The notes below the pieces were generated by a model. The model was given only the letters and a program-made list of their open reading frames with translations, did no database searches and was not told the DNA's origin. Positions 51,300 to 60,847 of a stretch of DNA of 64,000 nt are shown here, in pieces; the stretch's first letter is position 1, and every line of letters starts with the position of its first letter. Origin of the DNA: a bacterium (GTDB lineage Bacteria > Vulcanimicrobiota > Vulcanimicrobiia > Eremiobacterales > Eremiobacteraceae); contig CADDZI010000002.1 of NCBI GenBank assembly GCA_902812405.1, forward strand, positions 1 to 64,000, given 5' to 3'. A program made the position numbers and the translations under genes.

Positions 51300-51398
51300 G
51301 GCGGGGCGGTTTCTTGCGGGCAGAAGACATTTCCGTGCCGGTCGGACACCGGGGGTGGTGCCGGCAGGCTTCGCACTGCCCGGTAGGATATCGCACAT

Positions 51399-53219
51399 GT
51401 GTTCGGCAAACGTACGTTCGATATGGCCGGTCTATCCTCGGAGCTCGGACCAGTCCGGCCCGCAGCGTCACACGCGGATGTCGTCGCCCATCTGCGAGAC
51501 ATGCGGCTATCTGCTCTCGCCGCCTGCGACCTGTGGGATCTGCCCTTCGTTGTCGTCGACGTCGAGACCACCGGTTCGGTAGCCGGTCGGGATGCGATAA
51601 CGGAAATCGCGCTGGTCTCACTGCAATCCGGACGGATCACAGACACCTGGCGGACGTTGGTCAACCCGCTCGTTCCCATTCCCGAGTTCATCACCCGCCT
51701 CACGGGCATCACGGACGATATGGTGGCCAACGCCCCCGTCATCGCCGATCTCGTCCCCGCTATCGCCGCGAGAATCAAAGATGCCGTCGTCGTTGGCCAC
51801 AACGTTCGGTTTGACGTTCAGTTCATCAACCAGGCTCTCGTCCGCCACGGCTGGGCCCCGCTGTCCAACGTCCTGATCGACACGCTGACCTTGGCCCGGC
51901 ACACGATCATCGAAGTTCCGAATTACAAGCTGGGCACCCTAACCCGGGAGCTCGGTATCGACGTCGAGCGTCACCACCGGGCGCATGCCGACGCCGTGGC
52001 GACGGCCAGCCTGCTCTGGCACTGTCTGAGGCGTCTGGAGGACGAAGGCGTCTACACGCTGGGTCAGCTGGTCCGCTATCTGCGGGAGACCCCGTCGCCC
52101 CAAGCTCGGCCGAGGCCGCGACTGATTGCGGATGCCGCGCAGCTTCCCGTGTGGACCTCGGTGCTTCAGAGCGAGCTGCGCGCGGTCCCTGCGGCGCCCG
52201 GTGCCTACACGCTGCAGGATGCGTCGGACCGCGTTCTCTACGTCGGCAAGTCGCGCAACCTGCGTCAACGCCTGCGTGCCTACGTCTCGGGAAAACCGGC
52301 GGGCGTGAAGATACGTGCTCTGCGCGCAGCTCTGGCCTCCTTTTCTTACTCGGTGACGGGCTCGGAATTCGAGGCGCTGCTCTTGGAAGCCGAACTTGTG
52401 GGCCGGCACGACCCTCCGTTCAACGAGCGGCTGCGCCACGTGGGGCGTTTCGGTTTCATTAAGATTCGGCCTGGGCCGGATGGCACGGTGCAGACCACGA
52501 CCCGGCTGGTACCGGACGGCAGCCGGTACTACGGGCCGTATCGTAACCTCCGAGCGGCGCGTGCCGCCGTCATGGCGCTGCGGGAGGTGAGCGGTTTGGA
52601 GTGGGAGCCGGATGCGGAGACCGGGCCCCAGGACAAAGCCGAGGACCGCAGTCGTATGCTGGAGCGCGTGCTCCAGTTCATGGAGGGAGAGGATGAGGAT
52701 GTCCTCCTCTGGCTGGCACGGCGCCGGGACGAAGCTGCCGCCCGGGCCGAGCGCAGCCGGACGCAACGACTGGCGGAGATGATCGAGCGCTTACGGGGCT
52801 TGCGTGATCGGCATGCGCGTCTGCTTGAGGCGACCTCGTTGAACCTGGCCATTTTCGCGCCGGCCGTTCAGGCGTCGCATGAAGTGTGCTTTGTTGTCTG
52901 CCGTGGCCGCGTGGTGGCGCGGGTCGCTCTGCCGCGCCGCTTGCCCGAACGGCCCCGCGCCCAAGGGATGCTGGCCGGGGCGCTTGTCGCCCACTACAGG
53001 CCTGGCAGCCTGCCGCGGTGCTTCGGCCGTCAAGATGAGATCGATCACATTGCGATCGTCGCCGGCTGGTGCACCGCCCGACGCGAAGGGCTGATCTACG
53101 CGCCGTTACCGGACCGTGCTCCCGAACCCGAGGAGTCCGGGGTCTGGGCAATGCGCTTACTGGACGGCGAGCCCGTCGAGGAGAACGTACCGGCGCCGGC
53201 GGCGCTCGCAGGGTCCTAG
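51399..53219 (+). CDS. DnaQ-like exonuclease fused to a GIY-YIG (UvrC-type) nuclease
   Basis: A 606-residue two-nuclease protein. Residues about 48-210 are a DEDDh 3'-5' exonuclease: VVVDVETTGS, GHNVRFDVQFIN and HHRAHADAVATA. Residues about 256-340 are a GIY-YIG domain, GAYTLQDASDRVLYVGKSRN with Arg/Glu in LRQRLRAYVSG and EFEALLLEAELV, as in UvrC/Cho. The C-terminal 240 residues contain a coiled-coil and no recognised domain. Such fusions are known in Actinobacteria and others and are presumed to act in DNA repair. GTG start 51399; ATG 51423 is an alternative. Confidence 0.9.
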   Translation: MFGKRTFDMAGLSSELGPVRPAASHADVVAHLRDMRLSALAACDLWDLPFVVVDVETTGSVAGRDAITEIALVSLQSGRITDTWRTLVNPLVPIPEFITRLTGITDDMVANAPVIADLVPAIAARIKDAVVVGHNVRFDVQFINQALVRHGWAPLSNVLIDTLTLARHTIIEVPNYKLGTLTRELGIDVERHHRAHADAVATASLLWHCLRRLEDEGVYTLGQLVRYLRETPSPQARPRPRLIADAAQLPVWTSVLQSELRAVPAAPGAYTLQDASDRVLYVGKSRNLRQRLRAYVSGKPAGVKIRALRAALASFSYSVTGSEFEALLLEAELVGRHDPPFNERLRHVGRFGFIKIRPGPDGTVQTTTRLVPDGSRYYGPYRNLRAARAAVMALREVSGLEWEPDAETGPQDKAEDRSRMLERVLQFMEGEDEDVLLWLARRRDEAAARAERSRTQRLAEMIERLRGLRDRHARLLEATSLNLAIFAPAVQASHEVCFVVCRGRVVARVALPRRLPERPRAQGMLAGALVAHYRPGSLPRCFGRQDEIDHIAIVAGWCTARREGLIYAPLPDRAPEPEESGVWAMRLLDGEPVEENVPAPAALAGS

Positions 53220-53267
53220 AGCGCGCCGCGGCGAAGCCAAGGCCGACCCCCGTCGGGGAGGTTTGTC

Positions 53268-53849
53268 ATGATGCGGAGAGTGCAAAAGGTTTGCGGCGTG
53301 CTCGTGCTGGCGGCGGTCGTCGGCCTGCTGCTTGGTGGACGCGCTCTCGCGATTGAACATGCCACGACGCCTGAGAACGACGAGACACGCAATTCATTGA
53401 TTGCGCAGGGTACGCTCCTGCGCGTCGCGCTGCTGCAGACGATTACGACCGCCCACTGCCCGGCCCCGCCTGCCACGTTTCAGTTCAAGGTGCTCGACAA
53501 CGTGATGGCCGGCTCCCGCGTGGCCATTCCCGCCGGCACGCTCGGGACGGGCAAAGTGACGATGTGCTCGCCGGCTCACGGCGGCCGTAAGGACGGCCGG
53601 CTGCACCTTGAGTTTGATCCCATCGTACTGCCCGACGGTACGCAAGTCGGCGTCGGCATCACGCATGAAAGCCTGGTGGCGGATGCCAACCAGAAGAACG
53701 GCACCGGTCCGGCTCTGGAAGACATCGCGAACATGACCATTCCCGGCTTCTTCATCTTGGACTATTTGCGCAAAGGTGATGATGTGACGATCCAAGCCAA
53801 CACGCCGTTCCACCTGGCCGTCACCGAGGACGCCTTCCTGGCAGATTAA
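53268..53849 (+). CDS. Secreted protein of unknown function, VirB10/TrbI-like strands
   Basis: A 193-residue exported protein, signal peptide VCGVLVLAAVVGLLLGGRALA, with GGGAGG upstream of ATG 53268. The mature part (GTLLRVALLQTITT, AGSRVAIPAGTLGTGKVT, LPDGTQVGVG) resembles the strand pattern of VirB10/TrbI C-terminal domains. No secretion genes are nearby, so it is not part of a type IV system here. Its TAA stop shares the palindrome TTAA with the convergent gene. Confidence 0.6.
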   Translation: MMRRVQKVCGVLVLAAVVGLLLGGRALAIEHATTPENDETRNSLIAQGTLLRVALLQTITTAHCPAPPATFQFKVLDNVMAGSRVAIPAGTLGTGKVTMCSPAHGGRKDGRLHLEFDPIVLPDGTQVGVGITHESLVADANQKNGTGPALEDIANMTIPGFFILDYLRKGDDVTIQANTPFHLAVTEDAFLAD

Positions 53850-54589
53850 CTGGCCGGCGCAACGATGCGGTTGCGCAGGATACCGATCGGGTCGATCACC
53901 ACCTCAACGACGTCCTGAGGCTGCAAGGGTCCCACACCGGCCGGCGTGCCGGTCGAGATGACGTCGCCCGGCTCGAGCGTGAAGGCGGCGCTGATGTACT
54001 CGACCAGCTGGGGAACGGAATAGGTGAGGTCCGCAACCGATGCGTCCTGGCGCTTGCGGCCGTTGACGAACGTTTGGAGGCGCAGGCGGCGCGGATCGAG
54101 ACCCGCGACGATGCATGGTCCCAGCGGTGCAAAACCGTCAAAGCCTTTGGCCCGCGCCCATTGCCCGTCGGAACGCTGGAGATCGCGGGCGGTGAGATCG
54201 TTACAGATCGTGTAGCCGGCGATGACCTCCTCGGCCTCGTCCGCACGCACGGCCTTGCAGCGCACGCCGATGACCACCGCCAGTTCTCCCTCGAAATCAA
54301 CGCGGCGTGTTTGACGCGGGTAGACGACATCCGCATCGGGATCGGTTACTGCCGAGGGCGGTTTGAAGAAGAGCAACGGCTCGGGTGGGGGCGCGGTGCC
54401 GAATTCGGCCGCGTGCTCGGCGTAATTGCGGCCCACACCGATGATTTTGGTGGGGCGGCACGGCGCGACCAGCCGGACTTGGTCCAACGAATGGCGGATG
54501 TCGCCGGCGACGAACGCATCCTCCTCCAAGAATCCCTCGACGACCTTGCCGGCCACGAGGGCCCGGGCATATCTGTGCACGACGCTCAC
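53846..54589 (-). CDS. Fumarylacetoacetate hydrolase-family protein
   Basis: A protein of about 247 residues with the FAH fold: GVGRNYAEHAAEFG, FFKPPSAVTDPDA, metal ligands in VDFEGELAVVIG and GYTICNDLTARDLQ, and the ending DVISTGTPAGVGPLQPQDVV. Members act as metal-dependent hydrolases, decarboxylases or isomerases of beta-diketo acids. The start is uncertain (GTG 54589 used; frame open to 54676, which would overlap the divergent flavoprotein gene). Confidence 0.87.
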   Translation of the reverse strand: MSVVHRYARALVAGKVVEGFLEEDAFVAGDIRHSLDQVRLVAPCRPTKIIGVGRNYAEHAAEFGTAPPPEPLLFFKPPSAVTDPDADVVYPRQTRRVDFEGELAVVIGVRCKAVRADEAEEVIAGYTICNDLTARDLQRSDGQWARAKGFDGFAPLGPCIVAGLDPRRLRLQTFVNGRKRQDASVADLTYSVPQLVEYISAAFTLEPGDVISTGTPAGVGPLQPQDVVEVVIDPIGILRNRIVAPAS

Positions 54590-54674
54590 AGCCGGGCGTT
54601 TGGTTCGTGCTTTGGCACACCCTGCCGGATTCGCGTGCCAGGCGCCTGCGTCGGACATGCGCAATACCCGGTGC

Positions 54675-56075
54675 ATGGGCAGCTACGATTTCGATCTGTG
54701 CGTCGTCGGCGCCGGGAGCGCGGGCTATGCCGCCGCGACGACCGCCCGCGGATTGGGCAAATCCGTCGCGTTGGCGGACGGCGAAGGCCCCCTGGCCGGC
54801 TTGTGTATCCTGCGCGGGTGCATGCCGAGCAAGACCCTCCTGCGTTCGGCTGAAATCGCGCACCTCGTGCGCACGGCGCCCGAGCTGGGCGTGCGCGTCG
54901 GCGAGGTCCGCTACGACGTGCCGCACATCGTCCGCCGCAAGCGCCGCATCATCGCCGACTTTGCGGCCGACCGTGTCGACGGTATCCGCAGTTTTCCCCT
55001 CTTTCAAGGCCGTGTTCGCTTCACGGGCCGTGACACGCTGGCGGTCGGCGAGCACGAGATTCGCGCCCGCCGGTTTGTCATCGCGACCGGGTCGGTCATC
55101 AATATCCCGCCGATTCCCGGATTGGCCGAGGCGGGGTACATCACAAGCGATGATGTGCTGGACATGGAAGAGCTGCCGTCCAGCATCGTCGTACTGGGCG
55201 GGGGTGCGGTGGCAGCGGAGCTGGCGCAGTATCTGGCACGCCTGGGATGCCGCACCACCATCCTACAACGCAGCGCGACGCTGCTCTCGGGAGAAGACCC
55301 TGATGTCGGGACTGCCCTCCGCGAGGCTTTGACGCAGGACGGCATCAGGGTGGTAACGGAGACCGCATTGCTTGGTGTGACGCGCGATGCAAAAGGCAAG
55401 TGCGTCCGTTTCCGACACGCCGGCCGGGAAGAAGAGGTCTGCGCCGACGAAATCTTCGTCGCCTTGGGACGCCGCCCCAACGTTGATGGGTTTGGCTTTG
55501 AGGCGGCGGGCATTGCCTACGACGCGGGGGGCGTGCGCGTTGATCCGTACCTGCGGACCACAAACCCCGTCATCTACGCCGCGGGTGACGTGACCGGCGT
55601 GGTGGAGCTTGTTCACGTTGCGGTGTACGGCGGCGCGCAGGCCGCCCGCAACGCGTTCTCGGAGAACCCGCAGCCACTGAACTATGATCTGTTCGGCGCT
55701 CGCGCCGTCTTTACCGATCCCCAGGTCGGCGTCGCCGGGCTCAGTGAGAAACAGTGCCGGGAGCGCGGGATCGCGTACGTCAGCGCGCGCTATCCCTTCG
55801 CGGAGTTGGGCAAGGCGATTACCGCCGGACTTACCCAGGGTTTTGTCAAGATGCTGGCCGCCCCAGATGCGCGGATCTTGGGTGTCACGATCGTGGGGGC
55901 CGAGGCCGCCGACCTCATCCATGAGGCGATTGCGCTGCTGTATTTTAAGGCCCGCACGCACGATGTCATGGAGATGCCCCATTTGCATCCGACGCTCGCC
56001 GAGATCATGACGTATCCGGCCGAAGAACTCTGCGAGCGCTTAGAACACGAAGCGCATGCGGTCGTCACACCGTAG
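54675..56075 (+). CDS. Dihydrolipoyl dehydrogenase-like flavoprotein disulfide reductase
   Basis: A 466-residue pyridine nucleotide-disulfide oxidoreductase. FAD motif CVVGAGSAGYAAATTA, the redox pair C44/C49 in GLCILRGCMPSKTLL (the family usually has GGTCLNxGCxPSK), NAD motif VVLGGGAVAAELAQYL, and the C-terminal active-site HLHPTLAEIM with His/Glu. It could be lipoamide dehydrogenase or a related reductase (mercuric, mycothione); no 2-oxoacid dehydrogenase genes are adjacent, so E3 function is not assured. Confidence 0.87.
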   Translation: MGSYDFDLCVVGAGSAGYAAATTARGLGKSVALADGEGPLAGLCILRGCMPSKTLLRSAEIAHLVRTAPELGVRVGEVRYDVPHIVRRKRRIIADFAADRVDGIRSFPLFQGRVRFTGRDTLAVGEHEIRARRFVIATGSVINIPPIPGLAEAGYITSDDVLDMEELPSSIVVLGGGAVAAELAQYLARLGCRTTILQRSATLLSGEDPDVGTALREALTQDGIRVVTETALLGVTRDAKGKCVRFRHAGREEEVCADEIFVALGRRPNVDGFGFEAAGIAYDAGGVRVDPYLRTTNPVIYAAGDVTGVVELVHVAVYGGAQAARNAFSENPQPLNYDLFGARAVFTDPQVGVAGLSEKQCRERGIAYVSARYPFAELGKAITAGLTQGFVKMLAAPDARILGVTIVGAEAADLIHEAIALLYFKARTHDVMEMPHLHPTLAEIMTYPAEELCERLEHEAHAVVTP

Positions 56076-56985
56076 AGGCGCCGCCGCGAAGCACAACGGC
56101 GCCGCCGCGAGGAGGCCTGCGGGAGCGGCCGCCGGGCGCCGTCATCACGGCGTGGCGCGGGAAAGAAGTGACTCTTCGGAGCTCTACCGCGCACCGCGCC
56201 TCTACGACATCGCCTTCGGCTTCCGCGACATCGAGGCCGAGTGCCGGGGCCTGCTGCGGCTGGCTGCACGGCATGGCGTGCCCCGCGTTCGCTCGGTCCT
56301 CGAGCTGGCGTGCGGTCCTGCGCACCACCTGCGAACGTTCGCTGCGCGCGGCATCCGCTGCCATGGCATCGACCTGAGCGCCGATATGCTCGCATACGCA
56401 CGGCGTCTCTGCCGCCGCGACCGCGTCGCGGTCACCTTTCAACGGGCCGACATGCGGCATTTTTCGACCCGACGGCGATGTGATCTGGCCATATGCCTCT
56501 TCGACTCATATGCCCACTGTGTGACGGATGAGGATGCCGTGGCGGCTCTGCGCTGCGCTGGTCGGACGCTGAGACCCGGCGGTCTGATGGTCGTTGAGTT
56601 TACGCACCCGGCGGAGTACTTCCGGCGCGGATCGGCCCGTACGGTGGAGCGCTGGACGCAACGCGACGCCCGGCTTGCCGTTCGCGCAACATTCCGCCTC
56701 ACACGCCCAGATCCGATTGATGAGACCATCCTAGCCAGCCTAACTCTACGGCCGATGATTGCGGGACGCAACGGCGCTGCGCCCCGGCCGCTGAAGATGC
56801 GCTGGCGCCAACGCATGTGGCTGCGCGGCAGCTTTGCCAACGTGGTTGCGGCCAGCGGGTGCTTTGAGATTGTCGGCTGGTACGGCGACCTCGACCGGCT
56901 GGTGCCGCTCGACATGCGTGCACAGGCGTGGCGCATGTTGGCTGTGCTGCGCAAGCTCCCACGAGGCGCCGGCAAGGGACGATGA
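56056..56985 (+). CDS. Class I SAM-dependent methyltransferase
   Basis: A 309-residue methyltransferase. SAM motif I is VLELACGPAHHLRTFAARG, with the acidic ribose residue in CHGIDLSADML and motif II in ADMRHF. Residues 1-40 are Ala/Arg-rich and may not be translated; GTG 56152 is an alternative start that removes them. ATG 56056 overlaps the flavoprotein stop by 20 nt. Substrate unknown. Confidence 0.8.
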   Translation: MRSSHRRGAAAKHNGAAARRPAGAAAGRRHHGVARERSDSSELYRAPRLYDIAFGFRDIEAECRGLLRLAARHGVPRVRSVLELACGPAHHLRTFAARGIRCHGIDLSADMLAYARRLCRRDRVAVTFQRADMRHFSTRRRCDLAICLFDSYAHCVTDEDAVAALRCAGRTLRPGGLMVVEFTHPAEYFRRGSARTVERWTQRDARLAVRATFRLTRPDPIDETILASLTLRPMIAGRNGAAPRPLKMRWRQRMWLRGSFANVVAASGCFEIVGWYGDLDRLVPLDMRAQAWRMLAVLRKLPRGAGKGR

Positions 56986-57000
56986 GGTACCGCCTCGTCT

Positions 57001-57200
57001 GCAGTGGCTGCGGCCGGGCTTGCGCGGCCGCGAGAAGGAGCACCACGTCCCCGTAGCGGCCGCGCTTGCGCGGCCGACAGAAGTTTACGCCTCGTAGGTT
57101 GCACCCAAGGCGTTACGTTCTCTCGGTCGCGCAAGCGCGACCGCTACCTAACGCCGTGGCGCCCCGTCGTCTGCAGCGGCTGGGCTTGCGCGGCCGCTAC
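57001..57200. repeat. Palindromic repeat cluster (four units)
   Basis: Hairpin units at about 57005-57033, 57053-57079 (GTAGCGGCCGCGCTTG then CGCGGCCGAC), 57122-57147 (GGTCGCGCAAGCGCGACC then GCTAC) and 57173-57200 (GCAGCGGCTGGGCTTG then CGCGGCCGCTAC). The last unit and part of the third lie inside the 3' end of the uracil-DNA glycosylase gene. Confidence 0.88.
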
Positions 57201-58028
57201 GGCACCCTGCACGCGGCGCACGGTGAGATCCGCGTACCGGGCGGCACGCAGGAAGATGCGATCCAACATTGCTTGCGTGAGCTTTCCGGTATTCGTGTTC
57301 TGGCGGCTCGGGTGGTAACTGGCAATGAGGGTTAGCGTCGTTCCATGGGGAGCGGCGAGTTCATAGCAGGCGCCGTGCTGAAAAACAGGACGAGACCGGG
57401 TGCTGTACCCGCGTTCGCGCATGCGCGCCAGGATGACGTCAAACGCTATCCTGCCCAGGGCAACGATGACTCGCAAGTCGGCAAGCACGTCAAGCTCCGC
57501 GCGCATGTGATCGGCGCAGCGTGCAATATGGCGCGGGGTCGGCTTGTTTTTGGGTGGGGCGCAGCGGAGGGCCGCAGTCATGAAGGCGCAGCGGAGCGCG
57601 AAACCGTCGCCGCGATACTCCGAGGTCGGCTGGGTGGCTAAGCCGGCTCGGTACAGGGAACGTGCCAAAAAGCGCGCAGAACCGTCCCCGGTGAACATTC
57701 GTCCGGTTCGGTTGCCTCCATGAGCGGCTGGTGCGAGGCCAACAATCAAGATACGCGCATCCGCCTCGCCGATACTCGGTACAGGTTTGCCCCAGTAGCG
57801 GTCTGTGGCAAACTCAGGTTTGCGCTCGCGTGCGACCCGGGCACAGTAGGCCCGCAAATCAGGGCAACGCCGGCAGGCGACAATGCGTCGGCGAATCGCG
57901 GCCAGCGCATCACGGGCATGATGTGCGTCCCGCCGTTCGCGAGCGGGTGGACCGCCGTGGGTGTTCGTCGACAGCCCAACGCCTGCAGGGACGCTTCTCC
58001 TTGTGCGAGGCGGCGTCGCCGGCGTCAT
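57144..58028 (-). CDS. Uracil-DNA glycosylase, family 5 (UdgB type)
   Basis: A 294-residue iron-sulfur uracil-DNA glycosylase. The family 5 motif GLAPAAHGGNRTGRMFTGDGS (quoted in two parts: GLAPAAHGGNRTG, RMFTGDGS) is explicit, with SYHPSRQNTNTGKLT as the second motif. Cluster Cys include CRRC (C52, C55) and CAFMTAALRC...C. It excises uracil and other damaged bases. The last 18 residues (AAAQAQPLQTTGRHGVR) are encoded by an inserted palindromic repeat. ATG 58028 overlaps the channel gene stop by one base. Confidence 0.9.
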   Translation of the reverse strand: MTPATPPRTRRSVPAGVGLSTNTHGGPPARERRDAHHARDALAAIRRRIVACRRCPDLRAYCARVARERKPEFATDRYWGKPVPSIGEADARILIVGLAPAAHGGNRTGRMFTGDGSARFLARSLYRAGLATQPTSEYRGDGFALRCAFMTAALRCAPPKNKPTPRHIARCADHMRAELDVLADLRVIVALGRIAFDVILARMRERGYSTRSRPVFQHGACYELAAPHGTTLTLIASYHPSRQNTNTGKLTQAMLDRIFLRAARYADLTVRRVQGAVAAAQAQPLQTTGRHGVR

Positions 58029-59095
58029 CAGTCCGGACGGCCAGCCAAGGGCGAACGATCGCCGATCCACTGAGCCGGAGCGATAGCCCAGTAATCGGCC
58101 ATGCGATTGAGAGAAGCCGCATACTCGGCGCGCAAACGGCAAAAGCGGGGCCAAGCATCGTCCTCAGCGTCGAGCCGAAAACCGGCGGCCGCAAGGCGGG
58201 CGCGAGCAGCCTGAAACTCGGCCCGGTCGACGGCCGGAGCGCCGGCCTGCATCAGGTGGAAGTGCTTGGCGACATCGTAGACGACGTGAGATCCGACGCT
58301 GTGCGCCAGCTGTGCCTCGCCGTGCGGCACGTCGCGCAGCGTCGAGAGTACCAGCGTCGCCGCATCCAAAACCGCCCCCAGCGCGGCGACCCAGGACGCC
58401 CCGACGTGGGACGACCGGAAATAGCACAGCACGGGGTATGCCAGGTGCGTATCAAGGACGTGGGCGCACCAGTTTTGGGCGGCATTGAAGAAACCCGGCA
58501 GGTCGCCGACCAGACCCAGCTGCGCATGGATCTCGAGCAACGCCACTCCGGACGGGGGTGCTCCGGCTCGGGCGTCCAGCGTGATGAGGAACAACTCCCG
58601 CTGACGGTACGAGCTGACGACGGAAAACAAAAATGCCAAAACGATTGCGACCGTTCCGAGCCCTGTGGCGCCCGCGATCAGCGCCACCGCTCGGGCGCCG
58701 CCTGCGACCGGCACGATATCCCCGTAGCCAATCGTCAGCAGGGTTGTTCCGGCAAAGTACATCGTTTGCCCGAGGCCACCAGACGGTGGCCGCAGCTGCG
58801 AGGCCAAACCGTTGAACATGCAGCCGAAACCAAAGATGAGAGCTCCGAGCCAGATCGCGAGAACGGTGAGGATAAAGAGCGGGGCAAAGAAGGAGAGAAT
58901 CATCTCGCGGCGCACGGCGGGCTGGACCGCCAGGAAAGCGCCGCGCCAGCCACGCCACATCGCCGAGCGCACGTACGAACTGAGCAAGAGCGTGCCCGGC
59001 ACCGGCCTCGGGACGATGACGGTCGCAAAGACGTCAAACAGTACGATGGCAATGATCGCCGCTCCGGCGGCCACCCACAGGGCCTCGCGCAACAT
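58028..59095 (-). CDS. Two-helix potassium channel protein
   Basis: A 355-residue membrane protein with a K+ channel pore: helix about 70-98, pore loop with selectivity filter TLLTIGYGDIVP (T121-D126) and a second helix about 133-160. An extra N-terminal helix (about 8-28) precedes it. The 190-residue C-terminal cytoplasmic part (VSSYRQRELFLITLDARAG onward) is helical and lacks an RCK/TrkA-N motif. ATG 59095 is used, without a clear ribosome-binding site. Confidence 0.88.
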   Translation of the reverse strand: MLREALWVAAGAAIIAIVLFDVFATVIVPRPVPGTLLLSSYVRSAMWRGWRGAFLAVQPAVRREMILSFFAPLFILTVLAIWLGALIFGFGCMFNGLASQLRPPSGGLGQTMYFAGTTLLTIGYGDIVPVAGGARAVALIAGATGLGTVAIVLAFLFSVVSSYRQRELFLITLDARAGAPPSGVALLEIHAQLGLVGDLPGFFNAAQNWCAHVLDTHLAYPVLCYFRSSHVGASWVAALGAVLDAATLVLSTLRDVPHGEAQLAHSVGSHVVYDVAKHFHLMQAGAPAVDRAEFQAARARLAAAGFRLDAEDDAWPRFCRLRAEYAASLNRMADYWAIAPAQWIGDRSPLAGRPD

Positions 59096-59387
59096 CACGG
59101 GCGTTCGCTTCGCCACAGGCTGGGCCTTTGCCGCCCGGCTCCAAAGGCCCAACCTGCACCCCAGGCAGCCGGCCGTCGCCCGGGCGCACGCGCGGCGCAC
59201 GGACGAATCAGGCGTGGACACGGCACACGTCTTTGTCCGGCGTATCCGGCAACCGAGGGCGGCCGAGGGGCTGTCACGGCCGACCATATCGCAGCAACAA
59301 AAGGGCGTGTCCACAGCCTGTTTGGGATGCTGCGCTGCCGGGAATACCTCCACCCGATACAGCGAAAGGTGGTGACGTTTTCAACTC

Positions 59388-59651
59388 ATGGACCTTCTTG
59401 CATGGGTTGTCGTGGGAATCATCGCGGGCTTTCTCGCCAAGCTTGTGGTGCCGGGTGAGGGCCCGGGCGGCGTGCTGGGCGATCTTGTCGTCGGCGTCAT
59501 CGGTGCCATCATCGGCGGCTGGCTCTTCAACGCTTTCGGCCGGCCGGGTCTAAGCGGCCTCAGCGTGTGGAGTATCCTCGTCGCGTTCGTCGGCGGGGTT
59601 GTCCTGCTTCTCATTTTGCGTCTGCTGGCGGGGTCGCGGGCTGTCACGTAG
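59388..59651 (+). CDS. GlsB/YeaQ/YmgE-family membrane protein
   Basis: An 87-residue three-helix inner-membrane protein of the family annotated as transglycosylase-associated or stress-membrane protein. Family features: MDLLAWVVVGIIAGFLAKL, GGVLGDLVVGVIGAIIGGWLF and a C-terminal helix VAFVGGVVLLLILRLL. Function is unknown; relatives are stress-induced. It diverges from the channel gene. Confidence 0.88.
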   Translation: MDLLAWVVVGIIAGFLAKLVVPGEGPGGVLGDLVVGVIGAIIGGWLFNAFGRPGLSGLSVWSILVAFVGGVVLLLILRLLAGSRAVT

Positions 59652-59734
59652 GACCCGGGGCTTCGACGACTCGGTCTGTGCGGTAAAGCCGGCAGCTCGA
59701 AGAAGGCGAACGCTACGGCTCGAAGGCTGGGTGC

Positions 59735-60751
59735 ATGAAGGCCATGGTCCTTGCCCGCCCGGCACCCATCGAAACGCGTCCGTTGCGCCCGCTGGAACGC
59801 GAGATGGAGCCCCTCGCCTCAGGCTGGGTGCGCATTCAGGTGGAAGCGTGCGGGGTATGCCGAACGGACCTGCACATCGCCGAAGGCGAGCTGCCGCCGC
59901 ATCGCAGTCCCATAATCCTCGGCCACCAAATTGCAGGCCGCATCATCGAGAGCACGGATGCGGCGCGGCCGGTCGGGATGAGCGTCGGCGTCTCGTGGCT
60001 GGGGGCTACGGACGGCTCATGCCCATACTGCGCCCAGGAGCGGGAAAATCTCTGCGACCGGCCGGTCTTCACCGGCTATGACGTTGATGGCGGCTACGCG
60101 GAGTGCACCGACGCGCGGGCCGATTTTACGCTGCCCTTGCCGCGCGGCATGACGGCGCTGCAGGCGGCTCCGCTGCTGTGCGCCGGTATCATCGGGTTTC
60201 GGGCCTTGCGGGTCGCCGGCGTCGAACGTGGCGAGCGGGTGGGGTTGTTCGGATTCGGGGCTTCGGCCCACCTGGCGATGCAAGTTCTCCGCCACTGGGA
60301 GTGCGAGGTCTTTGTCGCCACGCGCGGCGCACGCCACAAGATACTAGCCGCATCGCTGGGTGCAAGCTGGGTCGGGGACGCAATGGATACCCCCCCGGAA
60401 CGGCTGGATCGGGCCGTGACGTTTGCGCCGGCCGGCGACGTCGTCGTCGCGGCGCTTGCATCGCTGCGCAAGGGCGGAGTTGTCGCCATCAACGCGATCC
60501 ACTTGGATCGGATGCCGTCTTTCGACTACGATCGTCTTCTGTGGGGAGAGCGCCAAATCCGCAGCGTGGCAAACATGACGCGTGCCGATGCGCGCGACTT
60601 CCTGGACTTGGCCGCTCAGATTCCGATCCGGGCCAGCGTAGAAACCTTCCGGCTGGAGGAAGCCAATGAGGCGCTCCGAGCGCTCAAAAACGACGCGATC
60701 GAAGGTTCCGCGGTCTTGGTGCTGTCCGAGGCGCTCGGGCGAAACCGCTGA
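59735..60751 (+). CDS. Zinc-binding alcohol dehydrogenase family protein
   Basis: A 338-residue MDR dehydrogenase. It has CGVCRTD and LGHQIAG at the catalytic zinc site (Gln in place of the usual Glu) and a structural loop CPYCAQERENLC with three of four Cys; both fit the adh_fam_2-like branch, which reads WLG-T-DG-C-x-x-C. FDVDGGYAE-like YDVDGGYAECTDA and the cofactor motif LFGFGASAHLAMQVL follow. Substrate unknown. Confidence 0.85.
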   Translation: MKAMVLARPAPIETRPLRPLEREMEPLASGWVRIQVEACGVCRTDLHIAEGELPPHRSPIILGHQIAGRIIESTDAARPVGMSVGVSWLGATDGSCPYCAQERENLCDRPVFTGYDVDGGYAECTDARADFTLPLPRGMTALQAAPLLCAGIIGFRALRVAGVERGERVGLFGFGASAHLAMQVLRHWECEVFVATRGARHKILAASLGASWVGDAMDTPPERLDRAVTFAPAGDVVVAALASLRKGGVVAINAIHLDRMPSFDYDRLLWGERQIRSVANMTRADARDFLDLAAQIPIRASVETFRLEEANEALRALKNDAIEGSAVLVLSEALGRNR

Positions 60752-60806
60752 TGGTGCAGCCCGAACGCATGACGCCGCAGACGCCTTCGGGCCGGACCCG
60801 GGCGAG

Positions 60807-60831
60807 CCGGCCCGGCCGTAAGCCGGGCCGG
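60807..60831. terminator. Bidirectional terminator-like hairpin
   Basis: CCGGCCCGGC (60807-60816) pairs with GCCGGGCCGG (60822-60831) around a 5-nt loop, a perfect 10-bp GC stem midway between the convergent dehydrogenase and nrdJ genes. No T-run is present on either side. Confidence 0.55.
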
Positions 60832-60847
60832 GTGCGTGTCGCGTGTG

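Noticed and set aside
53268-53849. Type IV secretion component (VirB10/TrbI)
   Set aside because: Only the strand pattern is similar; the protein is short and no other secretion or conjugation gene is present.
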